DNA of 37,489 nt from Coleofasciculus sp. LEGE 07092 (GCF_015207375.1 NZ_JADEWY010000062.1:1-37489), one strand, 5' to 3'. Shown: positions 1-9,648, counted from the first letter of the stretch. The notes: generated by a model from the letters alone, not told the origin. Program-made: numbers and translations.

Positions 1-100
1 CTGCTCCCCTGCACCCCTGCACCCCATCCCTGCAATTACCAATATCTTCTCTTATAGTTGGAAGTTGGAACGTTGGAACCTAACAATCCCGTGGCGAGCC

Positions 101-1789
101 ATGCCTATCTGTATCAATCCTAGCTGTCCCAGACCCCATGACCCGAATAACGATAACCAGCGCTTTTGTCAAAGCTGTGGTTCAGACTTGGTGCTACAAG
201 GGCGCTATCGGGTAATGCGCCTGCTGAGTGACAAAAGTGGTTTTGGCAAAATCTATGAAGTGTATGAAGGCAGTACGCCCAAGATCCTCAAAGTCCTCAA
301 AGAGAATCTCAACCATGATGCCAAAGCTGTAGAACTGTTCAAGCAAGAGGCAGTGGTATTGGGACAGTTAAGTCATCCCAGCATTCCTCAGGTAGATGGC
401 TACTTCGAGTATCAAAGCAGGAATAATCTGCCGTTGCACTGCCTGGTGATGGAAAAAATCGAGGGACCCACTTTAGAGGAGTGGTTACAGCAGCAGGAGA
501 ATCGCCCCATCTCGCAGGCGCAAGCGATCGCTTGGTTGAAGCAGTTGGCGATCATCTTACAACTTATCCATGACAGGCAGTACCTGCACCGGGATATCAA
601 ACCCTCTAACATTATGCTCAGACCCGATGGGCAGTTGGTGTTAATTGATTTTGGTACGGCGCGGGAAGTTACCCGAACTTACCTGGCAAAACTCGGCGCA
701 GGACAAGGCATCACGGCAATTATTTCATCAGGATACACCGCACCGGAACAAATGAACGGTGAGGCGGTAAAGCAATCGGATTTCTTTGCCTTGGGACGCA
801 CGTTTGTGTTTTTGCTAACCGGACGGCAGCCGATGACGATGTACGATGCCCAACAGGATGCCCTCAACTGGCGTGGTTATACGACTGGGATTGCTCCGAG
901 CTTGTTGAATCTGATTGACGAGTTGATGGCACGCAATCCGAGCGATCGCCCTAGCGATGCCAGAGAAATTCTACAGCGCCTTGAGGAAATGGAGGGGGAT
1001 GGGGCGCAAACCTTTACAGAAACGGTTAAAGTGGGCGGCAGTCCCATCCCTGCATCCTGTCCGCCTCAAGAGGAACCGCACCGCAAATGGTACATTATTG
1101 CTGTTTTGGGAACACTGCTGGGATTAGTCTTAATCGGCATGATTGGTTTAGCAGTGTCCAATCCCGAGTTTATTTGGGTTTTCACGCCCGCCCAAGCACC
1201 GCAAAAGAAAGGGGAAGTCGATTATTTTCCCTATGTAGAAGGAACAGATAGCCAGGGAAGGACGGCTGAATTTAGCGTCGCGGTTCTGTCTCGGGAATAT
1301 AAGTGGAAAATTGGCAGTTCCTATCAAGTTAGATACAACGATCGCCTTATCCCCATTGACGAATTAAAGTCCAATCTGGAAGACGAAGGCATCCAACGAA
1401 TTATGGATAATCCCAGCGAGATTATTTCCGTGGGAACGGCATCCTGTGAGGGGGCTGCGGGTGCCGAAGAACGCAGGGCATTAGAACGTGCCAAGCAAAT
1501 CCAGCTATTAGGTAAACGACTCTTTCGGGATGTGCCTTCCGTTCAAGATTATCGCTTGTTAAATTTGGGTCAATTTATCGGAGATGACTGTCAGGCGGAT
1601 CAGGATTCAACGTCCTACCAACGCAGTATTATTATTATTGGCGTCAAGAACAAAACCGAAGGGGTAATTCTGGATGAAGCCTTGCGATCGCGCCTGGAAG
1701 ATACACCCTTTGGGGATTTTCGGCTAGAAGATTATTCCCTAGGTTCGCCGGCAGAGTTTCAAACGATACCCAGTCAATTAGAAGGCTGA
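101..1789 (+). CDS. Zinc-ribbon Ser/Thr protein kinase with one membrane span and a C-terminal extracytoplasmic domain
   Basis: Phosphorylates Ser/Thr on unidentified proteins from the inner face of a membrane. An N-terminal zinc ribbon (Cys4, Cys9, Cys23, Cys26) is followed by a Hanks-type kinase domain at about 33-305: a glycine loop SGFGKIY, an ATP lysine in KILKVLK, the catalytic loop HRDIKPSN (Asp165) and DFG starting at Asp183. A hydrophobic span lies near 329-352, followed by about 200 residues outside the kinase fold. That tail (VGTASCEG, then a charged ERRALERAKQIQ helix, then RSIIIIGV) has a pattern reminiscent of OmpA-like domains; this is inference only. The open frame extends upstream to a TTG at 65, but the ATG at 101 puts the zinc ribbon at the N terminus, as in the kinase at 7472. 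Kinase assignment is secure; target and signal are unknown. Confidence 0.93.
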   Translation: MPICINPSCPRPHDPNNDNQRFCQSCGSDLVLQGRYRVMRLLSDKSGFGKIYEVYEGSTPKILKVLKENLNHDAKAVELFKQEAVVLGQLSHPSIPQVDGYFEYQSRNNLPLHCLVMEKIEGPTLEEWLQQQENRPISQAQAIAWLKQLAIILQLIHDRQYLHRDIKPSNIMLRPDGQLVLIDFGTAREVTRTYLAKLGAGQGITAIISSGYTAPEQMNGEAVKQSDFFALGRTFVFLLTGRQPMTMYDAQQDALNWRGYTTGIAPSLLNLIDELMARNPSDRPSDAREILQRLEEMEGDGAQTFTETVKVGGSPIPASCPPQEEPHRKWYIIAVLGTLLGLVLIGMIGLAVSNPEFIWVFTPAQAPQKKGEVDYFPYVEGTDSQGRTAEFSVAVLSREYKWKIGSSYQVRYNDRLIPIDELKSNLEDEGIQRIMDNPSEIISVGTASCEGAAGAEERRALERAKQIQLLGKRLFRDVPSVQDYRLLNLGQFIGDDCQADQDSTSYQRSIIIIGVKNKTEGVILDEALRSRLEDTPFGDFRLEDYSLGSPAEFQTIPSQLEG

Positions 1790-1824
1790 CGGTTTGCTTG
1801 CCTTCTCTCCTTTCCCCACCTTAA

Positions 1825-1844
1825 TAGACATCTCCAGAATAGAA
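1825..1844 (-). repeat. Dispersed 20-bp repeat abutting the alaS stop codon
   Basis: Read on the minus strand this is TTCTATTCTGGAGATGTCTA. It starts at the base after the alaS TAG. The same 20 bases occur at 16107-16126 on the plus strand, and a 14-base core recurs at 16023-16036. Confidence 0.75.
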
Positions 1845-4523
1845 CTACTTCCTCAATTCCGACTGCAACTGAGTCCGCGCACTCTCTAACGCTTCTGCCA
1901 ACTTACTGCCATCACGTCCCCCAGCTTGCGCCAAGTTAGGACGTCCACCACCACCACCGCCGCAGATTTTGGCAATTGCGCCAATAAACTTACCCGCTTG
2001 CAGTCCCTTACCGTTAACACCCTGACTAAACGCTGCTACTAGACTCACTTTGTCAGAGGTAGGTGTTGAACCTAGTACCACCGCACTCTCACCCAATTTT
2101 TGCTGCAACCGTTCAGCAGCAGTTTTCAGGGCATCTGGATCGGCATCGTCCATGCTGGCAACCAGAATTTTGAACTCACCCACTGACTCGGCTTGCCCCA
2201 GTAATTGGTCGGATTTCGCCAACGCTAATTCTTGCTTGAGGGCATCGAGTTGTTTCTGAGTGGTTTTGAGTTCGTTCTGAAGATTGGTGATACGCTCTGG
2301 GAGTTCTTCCGGTTTAACTTTAAAGCGATCGCTCAAGTCCCGAACGACTTTATCCCGCACATTCAGGTAATCGAGTACCGCCGCTCCTGCTACCGCTTCA
2401 ATCCGCCGCACCCCTGAAGAAATACCCGTTTCTGAGACAATTTTAAACACCCCAATCTCAGCAGTATTATGTACATGCGTACCGCCGCACAATTCCATTG
2501 AGACGCCAGGGAAATCAATCACCCGTACCTCATCAGCATACTTTTCCCCGAACATAGCGATCGCACCTTTAGCCTTTGCCTCTGTTAATGGCATCACCGC
2601 TATATCTGCATCATGGGCTTCACTAATCCAGGTATTAATTTGCTCCTCAACTTGCTCTAACTCCTCCGGTGTCAGGGAACGGGGACAATTGAAATCAAAG
2701 CGCAAGCGGTCAAACGCCACCAACGAACCCGCCTGAGAAATAGAAGAATCAACAAGCTTTTTCAGTGCTGCTTGTAATAGGTGCGTTGCGGTATGATTTG
2801 CTTGAAGGCGACGACGGCAAGCACGGTCAATCTGTGCCGATACCGTTGTCCCTAACTGTAATGTACCCCGCTCAACGCGACCGAAGTGGACAAAAAGATT
2901 AGCTTGTTTCTGAACGTCTTCAATTCGGACTACCAGATTGTCACCACTCAGATAACCGCGATCGCCAATTTGTCCTCCAGATTCGGCATAAAAGGGCGTC
3001 TGGTCGAGAACCACTTGCACTTCAGTACCCGTCTCTGCTGATTCGACGGATTCGCCATTGGCAATTAGCGCCATCACTTGAGCGGTAGTGGCAGGTAAGG
3101 TATATCCCATGAATTCGGTAGCCGCAACACCGGATGTCACTTCGTCCAGAGTGCCTTGCGCCAACAAATCAATAGTTTCATGAGCGTCTTTGGAGCGTTG
3201 GGTTTGCTCCTCCATTGCCGCTTCAAAGTCTGCAATATCAACGGTTAAACCCTGTTCTTCGGCAATTTCTTGGGTCAATTCTAAGGGGAAACCGTAAGTA
3301 TCGTAGAGTTTAAAGGCATCTTGACCGGAAATTTTCCGTGTTTGCTCAATATTTTTTTGCAACCCTTTTACTACAGGCGATTCCTGTATCTGCTTCAGTA
3401 TGTCCGCCAGCATTTTCTCGCCCCGTTCCAGGGTTTTGAGGAAACTAGCTTCTTCCCGTTCCAGTTCGACTTTGATGAAAGACTCCCGTTCGCGGACATT
3501 AGGGTAGGCTTCTTCAGAGAGTTTGATTGCCGTTTGAGCCACTTGCCAGACAAAAGCCCCTTCAATACCAATTAAACGCCCGTAGCGCACTACCCGACGC
3601 AGCAAGCGGCGCAAAATATAGCCTCGACCTGTATTTGACGCGGTAATTCCATCGGCAATCATGTGAACGACTGCGCGAACGTGATCGCCAATCACCTTGA
3701 GCGAGATTTTCGTCTTCTCGTCACTCTTGGCATAGTCAATCCCGGCAATTTTCGCTGCTGTTTTGATAATTGGGAAAATTAAGTCAGTTTCGTAGTTATT
3801 GGGAACCTTTTGGAGGATTTGCGCCATCCGTTCCAGTCCCATACCCGTGTCAATATTTTTGTTCTTGAGCGGTGTCCGATTGCCGCTAGCATCCTGGTTG
3901 TATTGCATGAATACCAGGTTGTAGAACTCGATGAATCGGGTATCATCCTCTAAATCAATCGTGTCGTCGCCTCGTTCGGGGTGGAAGTCGTAATAAATTT
4001 CCGAACAAGGACCACAAGGACCTGTAGGACCCGATGTCCAGAAGTTATCGTCCTCTCCCATGCGCTGAATGCGATGTGCCGGGATACCGATTTTATCCCG
4101 CCAGATGGCAAAGGCTTCGTCATCATCTTGGAACACGCTGACGACTAGGCGTTCTGGGGGCAACCCAAAGACTTGAGTAGACAACTCCCATGCCCAGGCG
4201 ATCGCTTGTTCCTTAAAATAATCCCCAAAGCTGAAATTCCCCAGCATCTCAAAGAAGGTATGATGCCGCGCCGTGCGTCCGACATTCTCAATATCGTTGG
4301 TACGCAGGCATTTTTGGGAGGTGGTAGCACGCTTAAATTCTGACTGGCGCTGTCCTAAGAAAATCGGTTTAAACGGTAACATTCCCGCGATCGTCAGCAG
4401 CACTGTGGGGTCTTCCGGCACTAGGGAAGCCGAAGGGAGTGCTTTATGTCCCCGCTGGGCATAGAAGTCGAGGAATTTTTGCCGGATTTCGTTACCGCTT
4501 AGGAACTGGGGAGTTTCAGGCAT
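1845..4523 (-). CDS. alaS: Alanyl-tRNA synthetase
   Basis: Charges tRNA-Ala with alanine in the cytoplasm and hydrolyses mischarged product. The 892-residue length fits full-length bacterial AlaS. The class II catalytic core is N-terminal ([19 protein letters not shown] near the start, [14 protein letters not shown] after it). The editing domain carries the zinc-site histidines His577 and His581 (NHTATH) and the CGGTH motif with Cys679 and His683, matching the canonical editing site. A coiled linker and the Gly-rich C-Ala segment ([14 protein letters not shown]) close the protein. The open frame reaches back to 4562, but the ATG at 4523 ([15 protein letters not shown]) places the conserved N terminus as expected. 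It converges on the upstream kinase and is probably transcribed alone. Confidence 0.98.
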   Translation of the reverse strand: MPETPQFLSGNEIRQKFLDFYAQRGHKALPSASLVPEDPTVLLTIAGMLPFKPIFLGQRQSEFKRATTSQKCLRTNDIENVGRTARHHTFFEMLGNFSFGDYFKEQAIAWAWELSTQVFGLPPERLVVSVFQDDDEAFAIWRDKIGIPAHRIQRMGEDDNFWTSGPTGPCGPCSEIYYDFHPERGDDTIDLEDDTRFIEFYNLVFMQYNQDASGNRTPLKNKNIDTGMGLERMAQILQKVPNNYETDLIFPIIKTAAKIAGIDYAKSDEKTKISLKVIGDHVRAVVHMIADGITASNTGRGYILRRLLRRVVRYGRLIGIEGAFVWQVAQTAIKLSEEAYPNVRERESFIKVELEREEASFLKTLERGEKMLADILKQIQESPVVKGLQKNIEQTRKISGQDAFKLYDTYGFPLELTQEIAEEQGLTVDIADFEAAMEEQTQRSKDAHETIDLLAQGTLDEVTSGVAATEFMGYTLPATTAQVMALIANGESVESAETGTEVQVVLDQTPFYAESGGQIGDRGYLSGDNLVVRIEDVQKQANLFVHFGRVERGTLQLGTTVSAQIDRACRRRLQANHTATHLLQAALKKLVDSSISQAGSLVAFDRLRFDFNCPRSLTPEELEQVEEQINTWISEAHDADIAVMPLTEAKAKGAIAMFGEKYADEVRVIDFPGVSMELCGGTHVHNTAEIGVFKIVSETGISSGVRRIEAVAGAAVLDYLNVRDKVVRDLSDRFKVKPEELPERITNLQNELKTTQKQLDALKQELALAKSDQLLGQAESVGEFKILVASMDDADPDALKTAAERLQQKLGESAVVLGSTPTSDKVSLVAAFSQGVNGKGLQAGKFIGAIAKICGGGGGGRPNLAQAGGRDGSKLAEALESARTQLQSELRK

Positions 4524-4667
4524 GATCGTTTCAGGGGACTTTAAGCAATCACCAGCAATCAAGGCTAGGTGATTCTTCCTTTACGGGGAGCTAGTTTTAC
4601 AACATTTGTTCTGCACACACTACATGATACACCCAATCAAGTAGGTTTTGGGTCTTGAAAAATCATG

Positions 4668-4943
4668 TTAATACTCCTCAAGCCAAATTCGCATTTCAGA
4701 TTCAGAAGACCGAGAAACTGAGCGACCTGTCACTGGATCATAGCCGTGCCAACAGGTTTTGCCAAAACGATCTCGGCTTTGCCAAATTCGCGGCTCATTC
4801 CTTGTAGCCCAAGCTTTGATAGTTTGCCTCCAAATGCTTTTAATTTTTGAAAAACGTGGCGTTTTTTTTGCTAGATTAGATTCGCTTGTATTAAAAATAG
4901 TTTCTAACCCTTCGGTATCCGAACAACGGGTAGAGTGCGTCAT
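4668..4943 (-). CDS. Small hypothetical protein, 91 residues
   Basis: No named family is recognised with certainty. The C-terminal half (EPRIWQSRDRFGKTCWHGYD, then a TGRSVSRSSESEMRIWLEE stretch) has the look of a small cyanobacterial protein with a compact beta fold and conserved Trp, Gly and Asp positions. The first 40 residues are polar and probably disordered. A good Shine-Dalgarno, GAGGTGA, lies 6 bases before the ATG, which favours real translation. It is divergent from the LysR-type gene, with about 180 bp between the two starts, so the two could share a control region. It lies 144 bp upstream of alaS on the same strand. Function unknown. Confidence 0.65.
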   Translation of the reverse strand: MTHSTRCSDTEGLETIFNTSESNLAKKTPRFSKIKSIWRQTIKAWATRNEPRIWQSRDRFGKTCWHGYDPVTGRSVSRSSESEMRIWLEEY

Positions 4944-5125
4944 AAAAAATCACCTCTAGAGAATGAGGCATAATTTGGTAAATTTCCCTCTCAACTTCAC
5001 TCTAGCGATTTATAACTTGACATTCCAAAGCTTCCTTCGATAGGTTGTATGAATAAAATCGATACATAAAATTAAACCTATTGTCCAGCTTTGGCAATAC
5101 ATCAAACCCTCCTGGCATTACCCCG

Positions 5126-6043
5126 ATGGATGCAATCAATCCCTATAAATTAAAAATCTCTCAACTGCGTGCCTTAGTTGCAGTGGCAAACCACGAGAAT
5201 TTCAGTGAAGCAGCCCTGCAGTTGCAACTCTCACAGTCAGCAATCAGCCACGCGATCGCATCCTTAGAAGAAGAGTTGGGAGTAGTATTACTCTCACGGG
5301 GGCGTCACGGTGCCCATCTAACACCAGTAGGAGAACGGGTACTCGTTCAGGCACGTCAGGTGTTACAGCTATTAGACGGGATAGTCAAAGAAGCCAATCG
5401 GGAAAAAGGATTGCATGGCGGACAGGTACGAATTGCTACGTTTCGGAGTGTAGCAACTCACATACTGCCAGGAGTCATCGCTCGATTTATCAACAGCCTG
5501 CCAGACATTGCCGTAACCATCACTGAACATAGTGATTATGTGGGTGTAGAACAAGCGTTGCGTGAAGGACGTGCGGATATTGGCTTCATTTATCTCCCTG
5601 CTAGTACCGAATTTGAAACCTGGGAAATTTTACGAGATGAGTATGTTGTCTTGCTACCCCCCAATACCCAATTCAGTAACGATGGACTAACATGGGAGCA
5701 GTTAGCAATTTACCCACTGATTTTCCCCCCTGCTAGCAATGCTTGCCATACGCGCATTCATGGTCACTTGAGAGTTTCGGGGCATCCTCTCAAAGCAGCT
5801 TACGAAGTTAACGAAGACTCAACTATTGTCAGTATGGTTATGCAAGGTTTGGGAGCTGCTATTTTACCCCGTCTTGCTGCGGAACCCTTACCCAAAGAGA
5901 TAAAGGTCTGCAGTTTACCAGTACCATTGGAACGAATCATCGGAGCAGCAATTCGGACTGATACATTTCAGACTCCCGCTGTTTTTGCATTTCTAGATGC
6001 CCTGAGGAATACAGGTCAATTCAGTACTAAGGCAACGGTTTGA
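5126..6043 (+). CDS. LysR-family transcriptional regulator
   Basis: DNA-binding regulator of 305 residues, the usual length for the family. A winged helix-turn-helix lies at about 8-66 (LRALVAVANHENFSEAAL, then LSQSAISHAIASLEEELGV), followed by the linker helix and a two-lobed substrate-binding domain from about 95 (VRIATFRSVATHILPGVI). The effector cannot be read from sequence. The ATG at 5126 is chosen over a TTG at 5081 because it puts the helix-turn-helix at the normal distance from the N terminus; no strong ribosome site precedes either. LysR genes often control a divergent neighbour, which here is only the 91-residue ORF. About 270 AT-rich bases separate it from the glycosyltransferase downstream. 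Confidence 0.93.
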   Translation: MDAINPYKLKISQLRALVAVANHENFSEAALQLQLSQSAISHAIASLEEELGVVLLSRGRHGAHLTPVGERVLVQARQVLQLLDGIVKEANREKGLHGGQVRIATFRSVATHILPGVIARFINSLPDIAVTITEHSDYVGVEQALREGRADIGFIYLPASTEFETWEILRDEYVVLLPPNTQFSNDGLTWEQLAIYPLIFPPASNACHTRIHGHLRVSGHPLKAAYEVNEDSTIVSMVMQGLGAAILPRLAAEPLPKEIKVCSLPVPLERIIGAAIRTDTFQTPAVFAFLDALRNTGQFSTKATV

Positions 6044-6311
6044 GTGGATAAGTTTTTGGCATTAAAATGCTATAATTGAAATAATCTAGTTCTTTGTTTT
6101 TGATTTTCTTGTAATTTAATTAAAAAACAATATTTTTAAAAAGCTTTTTTTAGTCTTTTCCAAAATCTTCTATAACCCGTCTAAATAAATTGTGAAATCT
6201 CTTATTGTATATCGCCATTTTCAACAGTAGATTCACGAATTAAATAAACTGGCTATAGTACTTTTATAAAATTTACTGGACAAACGTTGCTTAAATCAAG
6301 AGGGATTAGTA

Positions 6312-7271
6312 ATGGTTCACTTTAGCATCATCATCACAACCTACAACCGTTTGCCCCTGTTGCAACGGGCTGTGGAATCGGCTTTGGCACAAACTGTCCC
6401 CTGCGAGGTTATCGTAGCTGACGATGGTTCCTCAGATGGTACAGAAGCCTACGTTCGGAGTTTGGGCAATCGTGTTGTTTACCATCGCAATCCTCTCAAC
6501 CTCGGACACTGCGCCACCATGAATGCTGGAGTTAGTGTTGCCTGTGGGGATTGGATCAAACCCATTGATGATGATGACTATCTGGCACCCAACTGTATTG
6601 AAGAGATGGTAAAAGCGATCGCTCAATACCCCCAAACGGTTTTGTGTTCCTGCCAAGCCGCTCAAGTAAAAGCTAGCGGCACAGAAGTATCTTGTACTCA
6701 ATCAGTCGGTGCTGGCAAAGCATTTTACGTCCTCCAAGAAGATATCCATTACAGAATGCTCTTGGAACAACTGCCCTTTGGCACTCCTGTGCAAGTTGCC
6801 TTTCGCAAAAATGCCTTTCTCCAGTCAGGAGGGTGGAACACTGACTTTGAGGTGAACTACGATGATATTGACTCTTGGGTAAAAATTGCTCAGTATGGAG
6901 ATGCTGTATTTGTGAATCAGTGTCTAGCTTACCGCACCTTATGGTCAGAAGCGAACCATCTTAAGTTTTCCTTGCAACAGCGCCTCCATAAAAATATCTC
7001 GATCAAGAATAAAATCTATGCCTTGGTGCATGAAAAGTATCGGGAATCTTTACCTAGTCTTAAACACATCCATGCTTTTTTACAATTGCATTGGTGTTTG
7101 ATTGGCTTTAAGCAACGAAAATTTTGGGAGGCGGCAACTCTACTGTTTCCAGCTATTTTTGACTTAAAGGCTTGGCAGCTTTTAATCTCAGTAATTTACT
7201 CTAGAAAACTTAAGATACCTAAAATTTACCAGCAGTCACTTCCGGCAAGCACCAACTTACAGGGAAGTTAG
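6312..7271 (+). CDS. Family 2 glycosyltransferase
   Basis: Inverting GT-A sugar transferase using an NDP-sugar; the acceptor is unknown (cell-surface polysaccharide or a glycoconjugate is likely). The N terminus FSIIITTYNRLPLLQRAVES, the nucleotide-binding ADDGSSDGT and the metal-binding IDDDDY segment are diagnostic of GT2. A WNTDFEVNYDDIDSWVKIA stretch fits the acceptor/catalytic-base region. The C-terminal 70 residues are hydrophobic and basic (HWCLIGFKQRKFWEAATLLF) and could attach peripherally to the membrane. AGAGGGA just before the ATG is a good ribosome site. No other polysaccharide genes adjoin it, so it appears to be an orphan transferase. Confidence 0.93.
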   Translation: MVHFSIIITTYNRLPLLQRAVESALAQTVPCEVIVADDGSSDGTEAYVRSLGNRVVYHRNPLNLGHCATMNAGVSVACGDWIKPIDDDDYLAPNCIEEMVKAIAQYPQTVLCSCQAAQVKASGTEVSCTQSVGAGKAFYVLQEDIHYRMLLEQLPFGTPVQVAFRKNAFLQSGGWNTDFEVNYDDIDSWVKIAQYGDAVFVNQCLAYRTLWSEANHLKFSLQQRLHKNISIKNKIYALVHEKYRESLPSLKHIHAFLQLHWCLIGFKQRKFWEAATLLFPAIFDLKAWQLLISVIYSRKLKIPKIYQQSLPASTNLQGS

Positions 7272-7471
7272 GATAATAAATCAAGACTGTTGGAGACTTC
7301 ACAGTCCCTCGATGTGGCTAGATAGCTGAACAGAAAGGTTGAACGTTCCCTCGCAATCATACCCCTAATGTTGCTTGCTTGAGAAAATGGATAGGGGAAT
7401 AATTTTGGGTAGAGAGCAATAACTAATGATACAGTTTAGGAAGTCGGATTGCTAGCACTATCCCCAGCATC

Positions 7472-8569
7472 ATGACAGTCTACTGCATTAACTCCAAATG
7501 TCCACGGCGCAAGAATGCTGACTATCTAGAGTTTTGCAAAGCCTGCGATACTCCATTGACTATTAAGAATCGATATCGGCTGCTTCGCCCACTCAGACCT
7601 CTAAACGCACCAAACCCTACAGAAATATTTGAAATTCAGGATTTGGGCGCTGATGCCATTAAAGGAAAAAAATACAAAGTCTTAAAAATATTAAGACGAA
7701 ACAATACCTATTTAGTTCAACTGTTTAAACAAGAAGCGGAGATCTTAAAGAAGCTCAACCATCCAGGTATCCCCAAAGTTCCACCGGAGGATGACTATTT
7801 TACTGTGTCTTTTTCCAAACGCAGGCAATTACATTGCTTAGTCATGGAAAAAGTTGAAGGAGAAAACTTACAGTCATGGCTGAAACACAACAACCAAATT
7901 TCTGAAGATAAAGCGATTGAATGGCTTAAACAGTTGCTGGAGATGTTGGACGCTCTCCACCAAGAGCAGTATTTTCATCGGGATATTAAACCTTCTAACG
8001 TCATGCTACGACCTAATGGTCAATTGGTGTTGATTGATTTTGGTACTGTTTGCCAGATGACAGGTACAATCGTGCAACGATTAATGGGAAAAGATGTTAC
8101 AGGGGAAGGCGTTTTTTCACCGGGCTATACGCCTCCTGAACAAATCAATGGTAAGGCAGTTCCACAATCTGATCTTTATGCTTTAGGACGCACTTTTGTC
8201 CATTTGCTCACGGGTATACATCCTCTTAAGCTAAATAGTGATGATAAAACGGGTCAGTTGATTTGGCGAAAGCATACCCGTAAAATTTCAGAGCCATTGG
8301 CAGAGTGGATTGATTACCTGATGGACCCGTTTGTGTATCGCAGACCGCCCAATGCATCGTTTGTTTTGCAACATCTCAAAAAAAAGCCGTTATTACATCC
8401 TCCAGATCGAACTCTTCCCTCTTCACCGCCACCGTGGTTAATTATCTTAAATCTAGTACTTTTTTCCTTATTGTTAGTGACTGGCGTTCTATGGCTTCAA
8501 GCTTGGCAGCAACATCAGCGACGGATGGCTCCTGAAACTATCTCTCAAGTTGATAAACTTCCAAACTAA
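7472..8569 (+). CDS. Zinc-ribbon Ser/Thr protein kinase, short form with C-terminal anchor
   Basis: Related to the kinase at 101 but with 365 residues and no C-terminal sensor domain. The zinc ribbon uses Cys5, Cys10, Cys22 and Cys25. The kinase domain has HRDIKPSN (Asp171), DFG at Asp189 and a clear activation/P+1 region (SPGYTPPEQINGKAVPQSDLY without a break). The ATP-lysine region KVLKIL is present, but the glycine-rich loop is not recognisable: RPLRPLNAPNPTEIFEIQD takes its place. A single hydrophobic span at about 322-345 (WLIILNLVLFSLLLVTGVLW) would anchor it, leaving about 20 residues on the far side. It probably lacks transcriptional partners. The degenerate ATP loop means its activity should not be assumed. 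Confidence 0.92.
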   Translation: MTVYCINSKCPRRKNADYLEFCKACDTPLTIKNRYRLLRPLRPLNAPNPTEIFEIQDLGADAIKGKKYKVLKILRRNNTYLVQLFKQEAEILKKLNHPGIPKVPPEDDYFTVSFSKRRQLHCLVMEKVEGENLQSWLKHNNQISEDKAIEWLKQLLEMLDALHQEQYFHRDIKPSNVMLRPNGQLVLIDFGTVCQMTGTIVQRLMGKDVTGEGVFSPGYTPPEQINGKAVPQSDLYALGRTFVHLLTGIHPLKLNSDDKTGQLIWRKHTRKISEPLAEWIDYLMDPFVYRRPPNASFVLQHLKKKPLLHPPDRTLPSSPPPWLIILNLVLFSLLLVTGVLWLQAWQQHQRRMAPETISQVDKLPN

Positions 8570-8581
8570 TTACTATTCCCT

Positions 8582-8746
8582 TTAAAGAGCATCGGGAGCG
8601 TAACGTACAGGGATGCTAGTAGCCTCGTGAATCTGAGTGACAGTTGAAGTGACGCCGATGGGATCGATGCCTAGAGAGCGCCCATATCGCCAAGAATTGA
8701 CAGATCTGTAAACGGCGGTAAATGTAGACGGTGATTGAGTTATCAT
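8582..8746 (-). pseudogene. Relic of a radical-SAM gene, internally deleted
   Basis: A 54-codon frame whose residues 8-32 (FTAVYRSVNSWRYGRSLGID and following PIG) look like the conserved N terminus of a radical-SAM family widespread in cyanobacteria, in which a Cys-x3-Cys-x2-Cys cluster motif follows directly after a TSTCSFNCVYC-like segment. Here the TST is followed by VTQIHEATSIPVRYAPDAL and a stop, so the cluster motif and almost the whole barrel are gone. The last 18 residues may be the original C terminus rejoined by deletion. There is no convincing ribosome site. The family match rests on memory of the motif, not on a search. Confidence 0.5.
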
Positions 8747-8904
8747 CCGGTTCGCTTCTGCTTGACAGGAGTAGTGTCTGCTCGAACTTTACAAATGCCA
8801 AACTTTTTTCACCAAAATTTAAATTTATGCGCTTTAATTACTAAATAAGCCCAGGTAGTGTTCTGGTGCGACCAACTCATCATTTTACCAAAGTGAAGAA
8901 GGCT

Positions 8905-8982
8905 ATGACAGTCAAGTCTATTACTGCACTTGCTATCGTTTCACTCTTAAGTCTGGGATTAACGAGGCGATCGCTAAGTTGA
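8905..8982 (+). pseudogene. 25-codon signal-peptide-like stub
   Basis: An ATG with GAAGAAGG just upstream opens MTVKSITALAIVSLLSLGLT, a typical start of an exported or lipoprotein precursor. The frame then runs into a HIP1 octamer and stops, with no mature domain. It may be the 5' end of a lost gene. An alternative is chance, since the stretch is short. Confidence 0.3.
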
Positions 8983-9033
8983 TAGTCGTTCCTAAGCCAG
9001 TTAGTATCAATCCGACATCGTATCAGAATCGTT

Positions 9034-9073
9034 AAGCGATCGCACAGGGAGTCCCCAGGAAGCGATCGCTTTT
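9034..9073 (+). terminator. Terminator-like hairpin made of two HIP1 octamers
   Basis: AAGCGATCGC at 9034-9043 can pair with GCGATCGCTT at 9062-9071, followed by a short T run. The 18-base loop contains its own GGGA/TCCC complement. It would end transcription of the stub at 8905 or read-through from further upstream. Each arm is itself a palindrome, so other pairings are possible. Confidence 0.4.
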
Positions 9074-9216
9074 GTATTGGCTGTCATGACATTAAGTAAG
9101 TGGGAGTAGGGAGTAGAAATTTCTCTCATTACGCAATTGAGCTGCAATGGGGTATGAGGCTGCAAAAGTAACAAAAAAAGTTTAAACTTTTGTTAAGAGT
9201 TCTAAGAAATATAATC

Positions 9217-9648
9217 ATGACCCCTAAAGCAGGATTTGGCAAAACCCAGCCCGAGAAACAGACAGCCAAGGTAAACAAGGCAAAACGGACAGCCGCCTCT
9301 GGCAAGTATGACAAGATGAAACAGTCAAACTTGCCAGAGTTCAATATTTACATTCGTATTCAGGGACAGCAAAATTGGTTGCCAGCAGGTTCGATGGCGG
9401 TGAATCGCAGTAATCAAATTAACCGAGCGTTGTTTGAGCAAGAAGAAGAGTTGCGCAAGGGAGCATTTCGTCTGTTTCCCAAACTGCGCAAGCAGCAAAG
9501 TCAGTTGGAGTACGGCTATCGACTCAAAGAATTCAATGATGAGCCGATTGTTGTGGCAACTCGTCCCCCAGAAACGGTGGGGAGTTTGATTCAATCTACG
9601 ATAAGCCAAGTCAAAGAGCGCTTTTCTTCTATGCTTAAGCGCCGTTGA
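9217..9648 (+). CDS. HHL1-like protein, 143 residues
   Basis: The sequence resembles the cyanobacterial counterparts of plant HHL1 (hypersensitive to high light 1), a thylakoid protein involved in photosystem II protection and repair. An N-terminal Lys/Ala-rich, probably disordered segment (residues 1-45) leads into FNIYIRIQGQQNWLPAGSMA, then a conserved GAFRLFPKLRK and LEYGYRLKEFNDEPI block. There is no membrane span in this sequence. The ATG at 9217 is preferred over a TTG at 9190 because MTPKAGFGK matches the expected N terminus. The gene stands alone. Its role in the cyanobacterium is inferred from the plant family only; the family call is from recognition of the motif. Confidence 0.7.
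   Translation: MTPKAGFGKTQPEKQTAKVNKAKRTAASGKYDKMKQSNLPEFNIYIRIQGQQNWLPAGSMAVNRSNQINRALFEQEEELRKGAFRLFPKLRKQQSQLEYGYRLKEFNDEPIVVATRPPETVGSLIQSTISQVKERFSSMLKRR

Noticed and set aside
1-60. C-rich CTGCACCCC repeats at the window start
   Set aside because: Short low-complexity intergenic DNA typical of cyanobacteria, too little to define an element.
8616-8801. 61-codon minus-strand frame
   Set aside because: It is a different frame of the radical-SAM relic; the recognisable residues are in the frame 8582-8746.
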